Assembly (NCBI GenBank): GCA_009695405.1
Contig: SIAZ01000242.1
Location: 1-5,433 of the forward strand
Reading direction: 5' to 3'
Origin: Pedosphaera sp.
Lineage (GTDB): Bacteria; Verrucomicrobiota; Verrucomicrobiia; Limisphaerales; UBA9464
DNA length: 5,433 nt
In this document: piece after piece, positions 1-4,958 of the stretch
Numbering within the stretch: position 1 is the stretch's first letter
Layout of the letters: every line of letters begins with the position of its first letter
Made by a program: the position numbers and the translations under genes
The notes under the pieces: generated by a model
What the model was told of the DNA's origin: nothing
What the model saw: the letters and a program-made list of their open reading frames with translations, nothing else
The model's database searches: none

Positions 1-2
1 AA

Positions 3-236
3 GTAGCCATCACCCGCGAAGTCAGCTACTTCAAAGATCATGAGGACCACCTCCATTACCGCAGAATGGAGAAGGCTGGGGCCCCGATGGGCAGCGGGGC
101 GGTGGAGTCCTTGGGCAAACAGTTTCAGCGCCGTCTCCGAGGCAGTGGTCAGTTCTGGATCCGCCCCGGCCTTACCCATCTCCTTCAACTCTGCGTCCTG
201 GTCAAAAACAAGGACGATCACCTCCTCTGGAACTGA
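3..236 (+). CDS. Transposase C-terminal fragment, probably ISKra4-like DDE family (5' end outside window)
   Basis: The frame is open from the window edge for 77 codons and ends at TGA 234-236; the start lies outside the window. Seen in the sequence: a tyrosine/histidine-rich stretch (YFKDHEDHLHY, residues 9-19), then GAPMGSGAVES (26-36) and a basic QRRLRGSGQFW segment (42-52). The pattern Y-x(n)-G-x-P-x-GSG-x-VES followed by a K/R-rich RLKGSGMxW-type stretch is the hallmark of the last catalytic block of ISKra4-like DDE transposases, where the Glu of VES (residue 35) is the third acidic catalytic residue. The family name is given from memory of this motif, so a related family is possible. The C-terminus DDHLLWN looks natural rather than truncated. 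Whether the element is intact cannot be judged, because the N-terminus and left end are not in the window and no clear terminal repeat can be assigned downstream. Confidence 0.72.
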   Translation, partial: VAITREVSYFKDHEDHLHYRRMEKAGAPMGSGAVESLGKQFQRRLRGSGQFWIRPGLTHLLQLCVLVKNKDDHLLWN

Positions 237-486
237 TTCTTACCGTCAACTCGTGAATGCACGGTCGGTCTTGGCCGAGTTGAAGATTAGCTTGATTAGC
301 CAAGAAGCTTTGACACCCTCGGTCCTTCCTTAGCTGAATAATGACACTAACCCACGACAACCAACCCCTCCCTAACCGCAGAACGTCCAAAGTAGATTCT
401 TATCAATAACTAGTAGCGCCTCGGACTCATTGCGAAGGGATAATCTGGAGTGACTTGCACTCTAAATATAAAAGGACAAAAACAGG

Positions 487-604
487 GCCCCCGCTGATTC
501 CCCTCACCTGAGTCGAACGAGATGAGCGCGGGGGCGGAGGCTCAACACGCTTCAATAACCCAACACGGACGTCTTGCCTCTAGGCGCCTCCGTTCTTTTT
601 TTTT
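487..604 (+). ncRNA. Candidate structured RNA ending in an intrinsic terminator
   Basis: Two strong inverted repeats lie back to back. GCCCCCGC (487-494) pairs perfectly with GCGGGGGC (528-535), and within that loop CTCA (503-506) can pair with TGAG (523-526). Immediately adjacent, CGGAGGC (535-541) pairs perfectly with GCCTCCG (586-592), and inside that loop GCC/GGC (576-578 with 583-585) can form a small hairpin. The second helix is followed after three bases by nine T (596-604). As RNA this would give two abutting helices that could stack, then a poly-U tail, which is the shape of a small RNA or a leader with a terminator. It matches no named riboswitch or RNA family I can recognise. It may instead be the 3' end of upstream transcription, or a dispersed intergenic repeat. 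Confidence 0.35.
535..604 (+). terminator. Probable rho-independent terminator (rightward)
   Basis: A GC-rich 7-bp stem (CGGAGGC 535-541 with GCCTCCG 586-592) precedes TTC and a run of nine T at 596-604. The loop is long (44 nt), but it contains its own inner pairing. An alternative shorter outer stem is ACGGA 565-569 with TCCGT 589-593, closed by GCC/GGC. Either fold places a hairpin directly before the U tract. It would stop rightward transcription about 80 bp before the pilin start. That would insulate the pilin gene from the transposase side, or attenuate a transcript that begins upstream. Confidence 0.5.
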
Positions 605-618
605 GGGGTTCCCAAAAA
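600..618. repeat. Perfect 8-bp hairpin overlapping the terminator T run
   Basis: TTTTTGGG (600-607) and CCCAAAAA (611-618) are exact reverse complements separated by a 3-nt loop. The left arm takes its T bases from the 3' end of the terminator T run. Read on the minus strand this is a hairpin followed by A rather than U, so it is not a convincing leftward terminator. Confidence 0.6.
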
Positions 619-623
619 CGATG

Positions 624-651
624 TTGCAGATTTTGAAATCGTCGATAGATT
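624..651 (+). promoter_or_regulatory. Weak sigma70-like promoter candidate for the pilin gene
   Basis: TTGCAG (624-629) and TAGATT (646-651) are separated by 16 bp, matching the -35 and -10 consensus at 3 and 4 of 6 positions. It lies downstream of the terminator and about 35 bp before the pilin start, where a dedicated promoter would be expected. The match is poor enough to arise by chance in this AT-rich stretch. Confidence 0.2.
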
Positions 652-684
652 AAGGAAGTATTCCCTCATAGTGCCTTTAAAATT

Positions 685-1581
685 ATGCCTCTGATCGAAA
701 TAAAATCGGCTAGTGCGAACCTCCTGTCAGGGCCAAGTGCCCATCGATCGAAAGGTTTCACGCTTATTGAACTGCTCGTCGTGATCGCGATCATTGCCAT
801 CCTAGCGGGGATGCTTCTGCCTGCCCTTTCCAAAGCGAAGACCAAGGCGCAAGGCATCGGCTGTATCAGCAATAACAAGCAACTAGTCCTAGCTTGGTAC
901 TTGTATTCGGGTGATTTCAATGACGCTTGCGCCAACAATTACACCATTCCCGGCACAGAAGACGCTATCAATCGCCGCCTTTTTGACAACTGGGTGAACA
1001 ACGTTATGACGTGGGGAGCCAGTTCCAGCGTTTTTGACGTCAGCAATACCAATCTCCTCTGGGTTCGGAATGGTGTCCTCGGAAAATACACTGGGGGTGC
1101 CGTTGGCGTTTACAAATGCCCAGCGGACCGATTTGTCAGTTCGGAACAGCGAAAGAAGGGTTGGTCACAACGGGTTCGGAGCATCTCAATGAACGCGCTA
1201 TTTGGACTGTCCGATCCCACGGGTGGGTCGGCCAGTGGCCGCGCATGGCTTGATCCACAGTGGCGGCAGTTCCTGAAAGTGACCCAAGTGCCCAACCCTT
1301 CCAATACTTGGCTTACGGTGGACGAACATCCAGACGGCATTAACGACGCGTTTTTCGTTGCGGGCTACGGAGCGTCTCAGTGGGGAGATTTTCCCGCCTC
1401 CTACCATAACCGAGCCTGTGGGTTTTCCTTTGCCGATGGCCATGCTGAAATTCGCAAGTGGCTGAGCGGGACCTCAGTCTACCGAGTGACAACCCAAGGC
1501 ATCGCAGGCAAGCCGTTCGATGCGCTTGGGAAGCAAGACTTCCTTTGGTACCAAGAACGAACGGGTTATACGAAGTATTGA
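685..1581 (+). CDS. Prepilin-type N-terminal cleavage/methylation and H-X9-DG domain protein
   Basis: This is a 298-residue type IV pilin/type II secretion pseudopilin-like protein, expected to enter the inner membrane and be processed by a prepilin peptidase. Seen: a 24-residue leader ending KG, cleavage predicted between Gly24 and Phe25, Glu29 at the +5 position, and a hydrophobic helix at 25-48 (FTLIELLVVIAIIAILAGML). Downstream are family landmarks KCPAD (144-148), SMNALFG (168-174), VDEHPDGIND (212-221), and the C-terminal H-X9-DG motif with His241 and Asp251-Gly252, followed by GHAEIRKW. These match the TIGR02532 start and TIGR04294 end found in many copies in Verrucomicrobiota and Planctomycetota, usually at this length. 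ATG 685 is chosen because TAG at 646-648 closes the frame upstream and no ATG, GTG or TTG lies between. No good Shine-Dalgarno is visible; AAGGAAG at 652-658 is too distant. Such proteins often occur as single genes whose individual roles are unknown, and no secretion or pilus assembly gene is nearby. Confidence 0.93.
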   Translation: MPLIEIKSASANLLSGPSAHRSKGFTLIELLVVIAIIAILAGMLLPALSKAKTKAQGIGCISNNKQLVLAWYLYSGDFNDACANNYTIPGTEDAINRRLFDNWVNNVMTWGASSSVFDVSNTNLLWVRNGVLGKYTGGAVGVYKCPADRFVSSEQRKKGWSQRVRSISMNALFGLSDPTGGSASGRAWLDPQWRQFLKVTQVPNPSNTWLTVDEHPDGINDAFFVAGYGASQWGDFPASYHNRACGFSFADGHAEIRKWLSGTSVYRVTTQGIAGKPFDALGKQDFLWYQERTGYTKY

Positions 1582-1666
1582 ACTGACTGAGCACGGGATG
1601 CCCCTTCCTCATTTTTCGACCCCGACGATTACCTGAGGGCGTTTCCACGCTGGGTTAGGCGATCCG

Positions 1667-4021
1667 TTAACGCCGCGTCGCCGCGTTTAGCCGAAGCGTA
1701 TGGTAGCGGTCGATTGCTAGATTCTGAAGGGTGATGGGTTGGCCGGTTGGACTTTGAACTTCGACCCGTTCTACGCGGGAGCCCGCACCTAGTCCAAAGT
1801 GCAGGGTATTCGCCGACTGAGCATGATGCGAATCGCCGGTGATCAGTTGGCGTACCATAATGCGCCCGCCCGCGTAAACCGTTGCCGTTGCGCCCACGGG
1901 TGAAACGGAAGATGGAGATTCTGGAAATCGGAATCCAATCCAATGCCCAGTATTTTCTAGAGTATTGCGATAGATCCTGACGGACCGATTCGACTGCGGC
2001 CACGGTTCAAAACTGGTGACCACCAGATCCATACGACCGTCGCCATCAATGTCATCGGCCACAACACTCCTAGAATCCAACTCCAATGCGACGCCCATTA
2101 AGTGGGCCACCTCGACAAACGAGGTTCCTTGAAGATTCAAGTAGAAGCGGTTTTTTTCATAGCCACCATAGGACGAACCGCGACCCCTCAGTCGTGTGGC
2201 TTTACTACGAAGGTATGTGTCGACAATTGAGTTCTCCTGGGAATTGGCGACATGCGTATCGTGCAACCAAAACTCGGCCTCATAGTCCCGAACGGATTCC
2301 CGACTCTCCATACCATTGGCGATGTAAAGGTCTGGGAAGCCGTCGTTATCGAAATCCAAAGCATTGCAACCCCAAGACCAACCCGAACGCGCCACACTTT
2401 CTTGATCGGGAAATCGTTCAAAACCGCCCGCGACTAGTCCTCGAAAAAGGCGGCTCCCAAAGGTCATTTGCGAACGGATGCTGCGCTCTGTGGCCGGAGT
2501 CTCCCGCCACAATCCCAAGTGTTCCAACCGATCCGCTGTCGGCGAAGGCATCCCGGTCACCAGCAGATCTATCAATCCGTCGGCATTAAGATCGGTCAGA
2601 ACGTGCCCCATCCCAAAGGCGTGTGATTCCGGAATCCAAGAGGGCGTGGTTTCGATAAACCGACCAGTTCCGTTGCCCTGATAGACATCGATGCCAGCAA
2701 AATCGCTGACAACTAGGAGATCGAGATATCCGTCGCCATTGAGATTGGCGAAGGATCCGCTCAAAGAACGCCGGTACCGCTTCGGAGCCAAGCCCGAGCC
2801 TGCAGTGATGTCAGTGAAGCGCCGAAGACCGTCGTTTCGGAGAAGATAGGCAGGATCCCCGTCATTGGCATCGAAGTAGGGAGTGGGCATCTGACCGCCC
2901 TGGTAAGGCATTTTGTACTGGCCAAAAAAAACATCGAGATCCCCATCGTGATCGATGTCACCGCAGGTCAAGACCATGGCACTTGACAAGCCCAGTTCAG
3001 CTTTCCAAGCAAGTTGCGCCGGTTGTCCGAAGTAAAGCCCGCCGGTCCCAGGACAAATCGTCAATCCCTCGCGCGTGCCACAAAGTAAGTCCACGTGGCC
3101 ATCGCCATCGAAATCGGCAAGCAACGCGGTTCCCACAATACCCTGAGGATACCAACACAACTTGGAAGAAATGTAAGTCCCGTCGGCCTGCCGCCGATAC
3201 ACTCGGTTCCGAATAGGAAGCACTATTTCGGAAATACCATCACCGTCCAAGTCATAGACTAAGGGGGGTTCGTTGGAAAACGGTTGACTGCCCATCGCGA
3301 TGGGTTCCTTCAGAACCAACTGGAATGGCGGCTCACCCGATCGTGTTTTGAGCGTAAGACCACGAGCGTCGATGCGCTGGACGGAGGCGGGTTGGGCGGT
3401 GGTGGTGGATTCCCACTGCACGACTAGATCGCCTTCCAAAATCGCCCGTTGGGCCATGATCGAGTGATTTAAATGAGCGGAAAAATTGAAATGGCTTTCC
3501 TTGGGTTTCCCGTCTCGAGTGGTTTCAAAGCGGACGTGGCGAAACTCTGTTTGATTCAAAAGCCAACCGCCCCGGGAGAACTCGGTCAATGCCTGGCCCC
3601 ACTCCGCTGAAGACAGGGCAATGCTAGGTCCTGTAAACCTTCTTTGAGACATCCCATGAGGCCATTGTGCCGGAGTCCCCCAAGTGCCCACGATCAGTTC
3701 CTTTACGGGAAACTGTGCAACCGCTGCCAACTTGTTGGTGGCGGATTGAATCTGATCCCAGAGATCCTCAAATATATGACCGCAGTCCTGCGCGAGAATC
3801 TCCTTGGCCCAAAGCGTTTGATTGAACTGCTGCTCCTGAGCTTCTAGCCGAACCACCGCTTCAGTGAGATTTGGGTCGAGGCTGCTCGTTGTTGTTGGGG
3901 TTGGCACCGCGTCCACGTTGGGCCGACGATCACATCCCAACCCCAACAGAAGCATACAGGCGACCCCTAGGAAGATAAATCGCCGGAGCCGAATGTGGTT
4001 CAGGTCGAAAGCAGTGCCCAT
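1667..4021 (-). CDS. CRTAC1-type FG-GAP/VCBS repeat protein with ASPIC/UnbV domain, putative lipoprotein
   Basis: This is a complete 784-residue exported protein. Seen: a basic N-terminus (RLRR, 11-14), a hydrophobic segment 15-29 and Cys30 in LLLGLGC, then a Pro/Thr-rich linker. This resembles a lipoprotein signal, although Gly at -3 is non-canonical; Asp follows the Cys. Residues about 51-250 match nothing I recognise. Seven Dx(D/N)xDG calcium-binding loops typical of FG-GAP/VCBS beta-propeller blades start near residues 257, 303, 355, 426, 477, 556 and 657 (the fourth begins with Asn). Residues about 692-780 form the ASPIC/UnbV domain (VGATATVYAGGR, TLHFGLG, VERVEVQSPTGQ). This architecture suggests a surface or periplasmic adhesion or binding protein; no enzymatic activity can be assigned. 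TGA is the third codon upstream of ATG 4019-4021, so the start is secure, yet no clear Shine-Dalgarno lies at normal spacing and a hairpin occupies that position. It converges on the pilin gene with an 85-bp gap. Confidence 0.93.
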   Translation of the reverse strand: MGTAFDLNHIRLRRFIFLGVACMLLLGLGCDRRPNVDAVPTPTTTSSLDPNLTEAVVRLEAQEQQFNQTLWAKEILAQDCGHIFEDLWDQIQSATNKLAAVAQFPVKELIVGTWGTPAQWPHGMSQRRFTGPSIALSSAEWGQALTEFSRGGWLLNQTEFRHVRFETTRDGKPKESHFNFSAHLNHSIMAQRAILEGDLVVQWESTTTAQPASVQRIDARGLTLKTRSGEPPFQLVLKEPIAMGSQPFSNEPPLVYDLDGDGISEIVLPIRNRVYRRQADGTYISSKLCWYPQGIVGTALLADFDGDGHVDLLCGTREGLTICPGTGGLYFGQPAQLAWKAELGLSSAMVLTCGDIDHDGDLDVFFGQYKMPYQGGQMPTPYFDANDGDPAYLLRNDGLRRFTDITAGSGLAPKRYRRSLSGSFANLNGDGYLDLLVVSDFAGIDVYQGNGTGRFIETTPSWIPESHAFGMGHVLTDLNADGLIDLLVTGMPSPTADRLEHLGLWRETPATERSIRSQMTFGSRLFRGLVAGGFERFPDQESVARSGWSWGCNALDFDNDGFPDLYIANGMESRESVRDYEAEFWLHDTHVANSQENSIVDTYLRSKATRLRGRGSSYGGYEKNRFYLNLQGTSFVEVAHLMGVALELDSRSVVADDIDGDGRMDLVVTSFEPWPQSNRSVRIYRNTLENTGHWIGFRFPESPSSVSPVGATATVYAGGRIMVRQLITGDSHHAQSANTLHFGLGAGSRVERVEVQSPTGQPITLQNLAIDRYHTLRLNAATRR

Positions 4022-4023
4022 AA

Positions 4024-4042
4024 GAGGGCGTCATTAGCCCTC
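4024..4042 (-). promoter_or_regulatory. Hairpin directly before the start codon of the CRTAC1-type gene
   Basis: On the minus strand GAGGGC (4042-4037) pairs perfectly with GCCCTC (4029-4024) across a 7-nt loop, leaving two bases before the ATG at 4021-4019. The only GAGG-like sequence near the start is inside the 5' arm. If transcribed, the helix would cover the region where a ribosome lands, so it may limit initiation. A role is inferred only from position, and a 6-bp stem can occur by chance. Confidence 0.35.
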
Positions 4043-4425
4043 GAGCATTAAAAAGCAACTTCAATCAGGATTTCATAAACCGATCATGTCCAACACCAAC
4101 TCGAAAGTTGCCGCAAGTGACGATCGCTGAAACATAAACTGCAAAAAATTCTATTTCTTTGAGAGCAATACGACTCAATTTCTTGTTTTTCTGTCCGTAA
4201 TCCACAATGAACCCCTCGGAAAATTGGGTGTCGTGTTTGCGAGCATACAAACCCAGTTTATTCTGCCTTACCTGGCTCCACTTTCGTTCAGGAATCCATT
4301 TTATTTTCACGTTCCTCACCATGGGGCATCGCGGTATCCGCAGTTGTCGTCAACTCGTGGTTGACTTCCGATGGTCCCATAGCTGTCTTTCACCGCCTAG
4401 TTCATCATACCGCCCAGCGCCCCGC

Positions 4426-4457
4426 CCTTGCCGCAGCGAGGCCCCCTGCGGGAAAGG
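4426..4457. repeat. GC-rich imperfect inverted repeat
   Basis: CCGCAG (4431-4436) and CTGCGG (4446-4451) form a perfect 6-bp stem with a 9-nt loop. CCTT (4426-4429) and AAGG (4454-4457) extend it after an internal mismatch and a bulge. No T run follows on either strand, so it is not an intrinsic terminator. It could be a remnant of a dispersed intergenic repeat, but no second copy is in the window. Confidence 0.35.
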
Positions 4458-4550
4458 CCCCATTTCACACAGGAAAAGGTCACGCCCGCACAACAAAGCG
4501 CACGTCTAAAGCGCCGCCAAAAATTCGGGTCATTTTAAGTGATGTTGAAC

Positions 4551-4570
4551 GTAAGCGTACGCCCAACCCC
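4551..4570 (+). repeat. IS66-type terminal inverted repeat (single surviving end)
   Basis: The 20 bases begin GTAAGCG, the recognisable start of IS66-family terminal repeats, and continue GTACGCCCAACCC. The orientation faces the tnpC remnant on its right. The assignment rests on the 7-base start plus its correct position relative to the tnpC stop; the opposite end is missing, so the repeat length cannot be checked by pairing. Confidence 0.55.
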
Positions 4571-4640
4571 ATGGTTCCCTAGTTACCGAAAGTAGGATAT
4601 TCCGCGATCGAAGGCGGGGAAGAAAGGTCAGCCGACCGGA

Positions 4641-4814
4641 TTAGGCTTTCGCAGGTTTCCAGTTCCAAGGCAGGAGTTCGGTAACGGTATGGTTCGTTGC
4701 CTGGGGAATACGCCGCAACACATCCGTCAACCATGCCACCGGATCTAACCCGTATCGTCGTGCAGTTATTAAAAGACTGTGGATATAAGTCAGAAACCCC
4801 AACAAATAGGCCTT
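4641..4814 (-). pseudogene. tnpC: IS66 transposase TnpC, C-terminal remnant
   Basis: Read on the minus strand, the frame from TAA at 4817-4815 to TAA at 4643-4641 gives 57 codons. About the last 46 match the C-terminal domain of IS66 TnpC (DDE_Tnp_IS66_C). The segments are IHSLLITARRYGLDP, then AWLTDVLRRIP, then TNHTVTELLPWNW, corresponding to the family pattern of (Y)SLxxxxRRxGxxPxxYLxDVLxRLP with a terminal ELLPxxW. The DDE catalytic core lies upstream in the family and is absent here. The first ~10 codons (4785-4814) look unrelated and probably belong to the sequence that replaced the rest of the gene. No start codon or ribosome site supports expression, so this is a decayed fragment. Confidence 0.85.
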
Positions 4815-4873
4815 TTATTGGCTTTTTTGATAAGTGGCTATGAAGATGGATGAAGCTGAATACAGTTTAAAGT

Positions 4874-4902
4874 GTAGGGAATCCGTAGGGAAAATAAGGG
4901 AA
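4874..4902 (+). promoter_or_regulatory. Three AGGGAA direct repeats at helical-turn spacing
   Basis: The core AGGGAA occurs at 4876-4881, 4887-4892 and 4897-4902, with start-to-start distances of 11 and 10 bp. The first two copies extend to an identical GTAGGGAA. Repeats on one face of the helix 60-80 bp before a start codon are typical of activator or response-regulator binding sites. The surrounding DNA is purine-rich, so chance is possible. Confidence 0.35.
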
Positions 4903-4936
4903 GAATAAGTGAGTAACTTAGGTTGCTTAAAATTCT

Positions 4937-4948
4937 GAGGAGTAGGAG
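4937..4948 (+). promoter_or_regulatory. Shine-Dalgarno sequence for the repeat-protein gene
   Basis: GAGGAG (4937-4942) and TAGGAG (4943-4948) lie in tandem before ATG 4959. The nearer AGGAG ends 10 bases from the start, a workable spacing. Together with the in-frame TGA at 4953-4955 it fixes the start of the downstream gene. It is the clearest ribosome binding site in the window. Confidence 0.65.
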
Positions 4949-4958
4949 TGTCTGAAAA

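Larger units (their letters stand above)
237..684. other. Intergenic region between transposase fragment and pilin gene
   Basis: This 448-bp stretch has no convincing reading frame on either strand. The first half (237-484) should contain the right end of the transposon, but with only one end visible I cannot assign a terminal inverted repeat. It holds only short local symmetries, for example AGCTT/AAGCT at 289-293 and 305-309. The second half holds the structured elements listed separately: inverted repeats 487-535 and 535-592, a T run at 596-604, and a hairpin at 600-618. A weak promoter-like pair for the downstream pilin gene lies at 624-651. Confidence 0.6.
4022..4550. other. Intergenic region with no convincing gene
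   Basis: Between the CRTAC1-type start and the IS66 remnant, 529 bp hold no frame with recognisable protein content. The left half (about 4050-4330) is AT-richer than the flanking genes. It carries an 85-codon minus-strand frame at 4065-4322 with no ribosome binding site and no familiar motif, which I do not call. The promoter of the minus-strand gene must lie in the left half, but no clear -35/-10 pair stands out. The right half is GC-rich and contains two short perfect inverted repeats: GTCAAC/GTTGAC at 4349-4354 and 4360-4365, and CCGCAG/CTGCGG at 4431-4436 and 4446-4451. Confidence 0.5.
4551..4814 (-). mobile_element. Truncated IS66-family insertion sequence end
   Basis: The left boundary is set at GTAAGCG (4551-4557), which resembles the conserved outermost bases of IS66 terminal repeats and reads inward, as expected for the end lying downstream of tnpC. 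The tnpC stop is at 4641-4643, 90 bp inside this end, a plausible spacing for the family. Coding similarity to TnpC stops near 4790 and the frame is closed at 4815-4817. The rest of the roughly 2.5-kb element (tnpA, tnpB, most of tnpC and the other end) is therefore absent and the right boundary is approximate. The eight bases before the end (4543-4550) would be one copy of the usual 8-bp target duplication, but the partner is lost. The remnant cannot transpose by itself. Confidence 0.72.

Noticed and set aside
40..333. Plus-strand 97-codon frame overlapping the transposase fragment
   Set aside because: It is in a different frame from the recognisable transposase C-terminus over most of its length and shows no family motif.
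541..592. GCCTCCG and nearby sequence as part of a c-di-GMP (GEMM) riboswitch before the pilin gene
   Set aside because: Only this short string is reminiscent of that class; the conserved core and tetraloop-receptor parts are absent.
1638..1674. GGCGTT/AACGCC inverted repeat between the two convergent genes as a shared terminator
   Set aside because: The stem is only 6 bp with a 25-nt loop, overlaps the end of the minus-strand gene, and has no T run on either side.
2086..2589. Plus-strand 167-codon frame opposite the CRTAC1-type gene
   Set aside because: It lies wholly antisense to a gene with clear FG-GAP motifs, and its translation is Arg/Pro/Ser-rich and featureless, as expected of an antisense shadow.
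4065..4322. Minus-strand 85-codon frame with a basic, lysine-rich product
   Set aside because: There is no Shine-Dalgarno sequence, no recognised motif and no supporting neighbour. It is the best of the doubtful frames in the 4022-4550 gap; homologues in other genomes would revive it.
244..4359. Shared 12-mer CGTCAACTCGTG at 244-255 and 4348-4359, near the two transposon remnants
   Set aside because: About one 12-base match is expected by chance in a window this size, and the flanks do not extend the identity, so it is not evidence for linked element ends.
4361..4582. Plus-strand 73-codon TTG-start frame
   Set aside because: It runs across the apparent IS66 end at 4551, has no ribosome site, and its Pro/Ala/Arg-rich content follows from the local GC-rich repeat.
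4840..4908. 22-codon frame MKMDEAEYSLKCRESVGKIREE in the leader of the repeat-protein gene
   Set aside because: It could be a leader peptide, but it has no ribosome site and its codons overlap the AGGGAA repeats; a frame this short is expected by chance.
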